A stretch of 9,019 nt of DNA from Pseudomonas sp. GTDB taxonomy: Bacteria > Pseudomonadota > Gammaproteobacteria > Pseudomonadales > Pseudomonadaceae. The DNA lies in NCBI GenBank assembly GCA_030654635.1, contig JAURXE010000572.1:1-9019 (forward strand). The letters run 5' to 3'. Both the position numbers and the translations under genes were made by a program. The notes beneath the pieces are model-generated. The model was not told where the DNA came from and searched no databases. It worked only from the letters and a program-made list of their open reading frames with translations. Positions 8,067-9,019 of this stretch are shown piece by piece (within the stretch, counting starts at the first letter, position 1; the number at the start of each line of letters is the position of its first letter).

Positions 8067-8403
8067 CGACGAGTTGCCGCCGATACCCGGCAAGCGTTAC
8101 TTCACGATTGGCGAGGTGAGCGAACTCTGCGCGGTCAAACCGCATGTTCTGCGCTATTGGGAGCAAGAGTTTCCTCAGCTCAATCCGGTGAAGCGGCGTG
8201 GCAATCGTCGTTACTATCAGCGCCAGGATGTGCTGATGATTAGGCAAATTCGTGCCTTACTGTATGAGCAAGGCTTCACTATTGGCGGTGCGCGTTTGCG
8301 CATGTCCAGTGAAGACGCGAAAGACGATACAACCCAATTCAAGCAACTCATTCGGCAGATGATTGCCGAACTGGAAGACGTACTTTTAGTGCTGGAAAAA
8401 TAA
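8047..8403 (+). CDS. Small MerR-family transcriptional regulator
   Basis: A 118-residue predicted DNA-binding protein. A MerR-type helix-turn-helix is seen at about 19-38 ([20 protein letters not shown]), followed by the wing [12 protein letters not shown] (50-61) and a helix pair ending near GARLRM. The C-terminal 25-30 residues form a short leucine-rich helix suited to dimerisation. There is no room for a ligand-binding domain and only one cysteine (C28, in the helix-turn-helix), so metal sensing is unlikely. It starts inside the ihfA end with only a weak ribosome binding site (GAAG at 8040-8043), which suggests translational coupling. This gene is a regular neighbour of ihfA in Pseudomonas, but its target is unknown to me. 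Confidence 0.92.
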   Translation: MLEPSHNDELPPIPGKRYFTIGEVSELCAVKPHVLRYWEQEFPQLNPVKRRGNRRYYQRQDVLMIRQIRALLYEQGFTIGGARLRMSSEDAKDDTTQFKQLIRQMIAELEDVLLVLEK

Positions 8404-8423
8404 ACTGCTGACTCTGCAAAACC

Positions 8424-8452
8424 TTCCACATTTCAAATGCTTAAGGTATAGT
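8424..8452 (+). promoter_or_regulatory. Probable promoter of tRNA-Pro
   Basis: TATAGT at 8447-8452 matches five of six bases of the -10 consensus. The -35 region around 8423-8429 (CTTCCAC) is poor. A start near 8459 would give a leader of about 35 bases before the mature tRNA. It lies just after the regulator gene, so the tRNA is probably transcribed on its own as well as by read-through. Confidence 0.5.
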
Positions 8453-8459
8453 TTCGCCA

Positions 8460-8479
8460 GTTTTAGCTAACCCTAAAAC
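8460..8479 (+). repeat. Inverted repeat in the tRNA-Pro leader
   Basis: GTTTTAG (8460-8466) and CTAAAAC (8473-8479) are perfect complements around a 6-base loop. The pair sits between the probable transcription start and the tRNA. It may shape the precursor for RNase processing, or be chance in A+T-rich DNA. Confidence 0.35.
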
Positions 8480-8494
8480 AGATTCACGCCTAGT

Positions 8495-8571
8495 CGGGGC
8501 GTAGCGCAGCTCGGTAGCGCACTTGCATGGGGTGCAAGGGGTCGAGTGTTCGAATCACTCCGTCCCGACCA
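8495..8571 (+). tRNA. tRNA-Pro (anticodon GGG)
   Basis: A full 77-base cloverleaf can be drawn. Acceptor stem CGGGGCG (8495-8501) pairs with CGTCCCG (8561-8567), with discriminator A8568 and encoded CCA at 8569-8571. The anticodon stem CTTGC/GCAAG (8522-8526/8534-8538) holds the loop ATGGGGT with anticodon GGG at 8529-8531. The T stem GAGTG/CACTC (8544-8548/8556-8560) encloses TTCGAAT. C at position 1 and A at 73 are typical of bacterial tRNA-Pro. It reads proline codons CCC and CCU. A terminator follows 17 bases later. A recombinase gene lies directly downstream, so the 3' half of this tRNA is a likely attachment site. Confidence 0.97.
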
Positions 8572-8587
8572 TATAAAACAATGACTT

Positions 8588-8615
8588 AGGCCAATGTTCG
8601 CGCATTGGCCTTTTT
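8588..8615 (+). terminator. Intrinsic terminator of tRNA-Pro
   Basis: AGGCCAATG (8588-8596) and CATTGGCCT (8603-8611) form a perfect 9-bp stem with a 6-base loop, followed by TTTTT at 8611-8615. It ends the tRNA transcript. The stem is symmetrical, but the opposite strand has no strong T run after it, so it mainly works in the + direction. Confidence 0.88.
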
Positions 8616-8620
8616 CATGC

Positions 8621-8637
8621 GCGTGAGATTTGCGTGA
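8621..8637. repeat. Tandem GCGTGA direct repeats, possible integrase arm sites
   Basis: GCGTGA occurs at 8621-8626 and again at 8632-8637, an 11-base offset, about one helical turn. They lie between the tRNA terminator and the integrase stop, where arm-type binding sites could be. Two short copies can arise by chance. Confidence 0.25.
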
Positions 8638-8649
8638 CTACTGCCGATT

Positions 8650-9019
8650 TCAAGCCTGCCTCCTTTTCAAAATTGTCAGCACCGGACCGCGTGAATCGGT
8701 GGCTGATACCTTGTTTGCCGCATCAATCAACTGCCCAAGCTCTGCGCCTGAGTAGTGGCTGGTGATGCTGCCGTTCTTGTGACCTAATAGTGCCTTGCGA
8801 TCTTCAAGCGCAACGCCTGCCGCTTTCAGCCTTCTGCCGAAGGTATGCTTTAAGTCGTGAATGCGGATCGACAAGAAACCGGGGTGAGGAGGGCGAAGGT
8901 TTTTCTCCTGCCAGAGATTCGCCGCTCTCACTCGCGCTTTCTTCCACGCCGAGTCATTCATCCTGTGCAGAGGCGTTCCGTTGTACGGGAATACCCACTC
9001 TTTGTTGATGCCGCGCTGT
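8650..9019 (-). CDS. Tyrosine-type phage/island integrase, C-terminal part (5' end outside window)
   Basis: The last 122 codons of a site-specific recombinase are visible, reading leftward and ending with TGA at 8652-8650; the frame runs off the right edge. The first in-frame ATG (8961) is internal, since coding sequence with the motif WVFPYNGTPLHRMND continues upstream. The catalytic domain shows box II as HDLKHTFGRRL, where the usual HxxR has lysine in place of arginine, and the LLGHKNGSITSHYS block with the conserved histidine and the nucleophilic tyrosine. The first catalytic arginine lies outside the window. This sequence style is common in prophage integrases of Pseudomonas and related bacteria. 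Its place beside tRNA-Pro suggests that it catalyses insertion there. An active or decayed state cannot be judged from this part, but the visible frame is intact. Confidence 0.93.
   Translation of the reverse strand, partial: QRGINKEWVFPYNGTPLHRMNDSAWKKARVRAANLWQEKNLRPPHPGFLSIRIHDLKHTFGRRLKAAGVALEDRKALLGHKNGSITSHYSGAELGQLIDAANKVSATDSRGPVLTILKRRQA

Larger units (their letters stand above)
8572..9019. mobile_element. Left edge of a probable integrative element at tRNA-Pro
   Basis: A tyrosine recombinase gene begins 78 bases after the tRNA-Pro 3' end, the classic arrangement for prophages and genomic islands that insert into tRNA genes. The recombinase points toward the tRNA. The crossover site would be expected within the tRNA 3' half, with a second copy at the far end outside this window. 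The terminator at 8588-8615 may belong to the host or the element, so the exact boundary cannot be set here. Confidence 0.5.

Overview
The window reads as a chromosomal stretch of a Pseudomonas-type gammaproteobacterium. The gene order thrS-infC-rpmI-rplT-pheS-pheT-ihfA-merR-tRNA-Pro is the classic translation locus of Pseudomonas, and the protein sequences match what I know of that genus. Species cannot be fixed from sequence reading alone. Most of the window is core, housekeeping DNA. The only sign of accessory DNA is a tyrosine recombinase gene running off the right edge next to tRNA-Pro.

Layout. At 1-407 lies the 3' end of a chromate transporter gene (chrA). A gene-free stretch of about 640 bases follows (408-1045). 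Its first part shows little beyond one inverted repeat. Its second part is rich in RNA structure: a tRNA-like half-molecule closed by an intrinsic terminator (about 703-857), then two anticodon-arm-like hairpins just ahead of thrS (932-1026), which resemble the E. coli thrS translational operator. Next come thrS (ThrRS), infC (IF3, starting at AUU), rpmI (bL35) and rplT (bL20). After rplT there are two strong hairpins; the second looks like a terminator or attenuator directly before the pheS ribosome binding site. pheS and pheT (both PheRS subunits) are separated by 109 bases with further hairpins. ihfA follows 3 bases after pheT, and a small MerR-type regulator gene overlaps the ihfA end. A tRNA-Pro(GGG) gene with its own promoter and terminator closes the core block. 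From about 8620 rightward lie short direct repeats and the C-terminal 122 codons of an integrase pointing toward the tRNA, suggesting the edge of a prophage or genomic island.

How the genes work together. The block supplies two aminoacyl-tRNA synthetases, the initiation factor that checks the start codon, two large-subunit proteins, and one subunit of the nucleoid protein IHF. Visible control signals fit autoregulation: a Thr-anticodon mimic before thrS, an AUU start for IF3, and a terminator-like hairpin before pheST. The points most worth checking are the tRNA-like leader element upstream of thrS and the tRNA-Pro/integrase junction. I saw no CRISPR array, no defence system and no clearly new multi-gene system.
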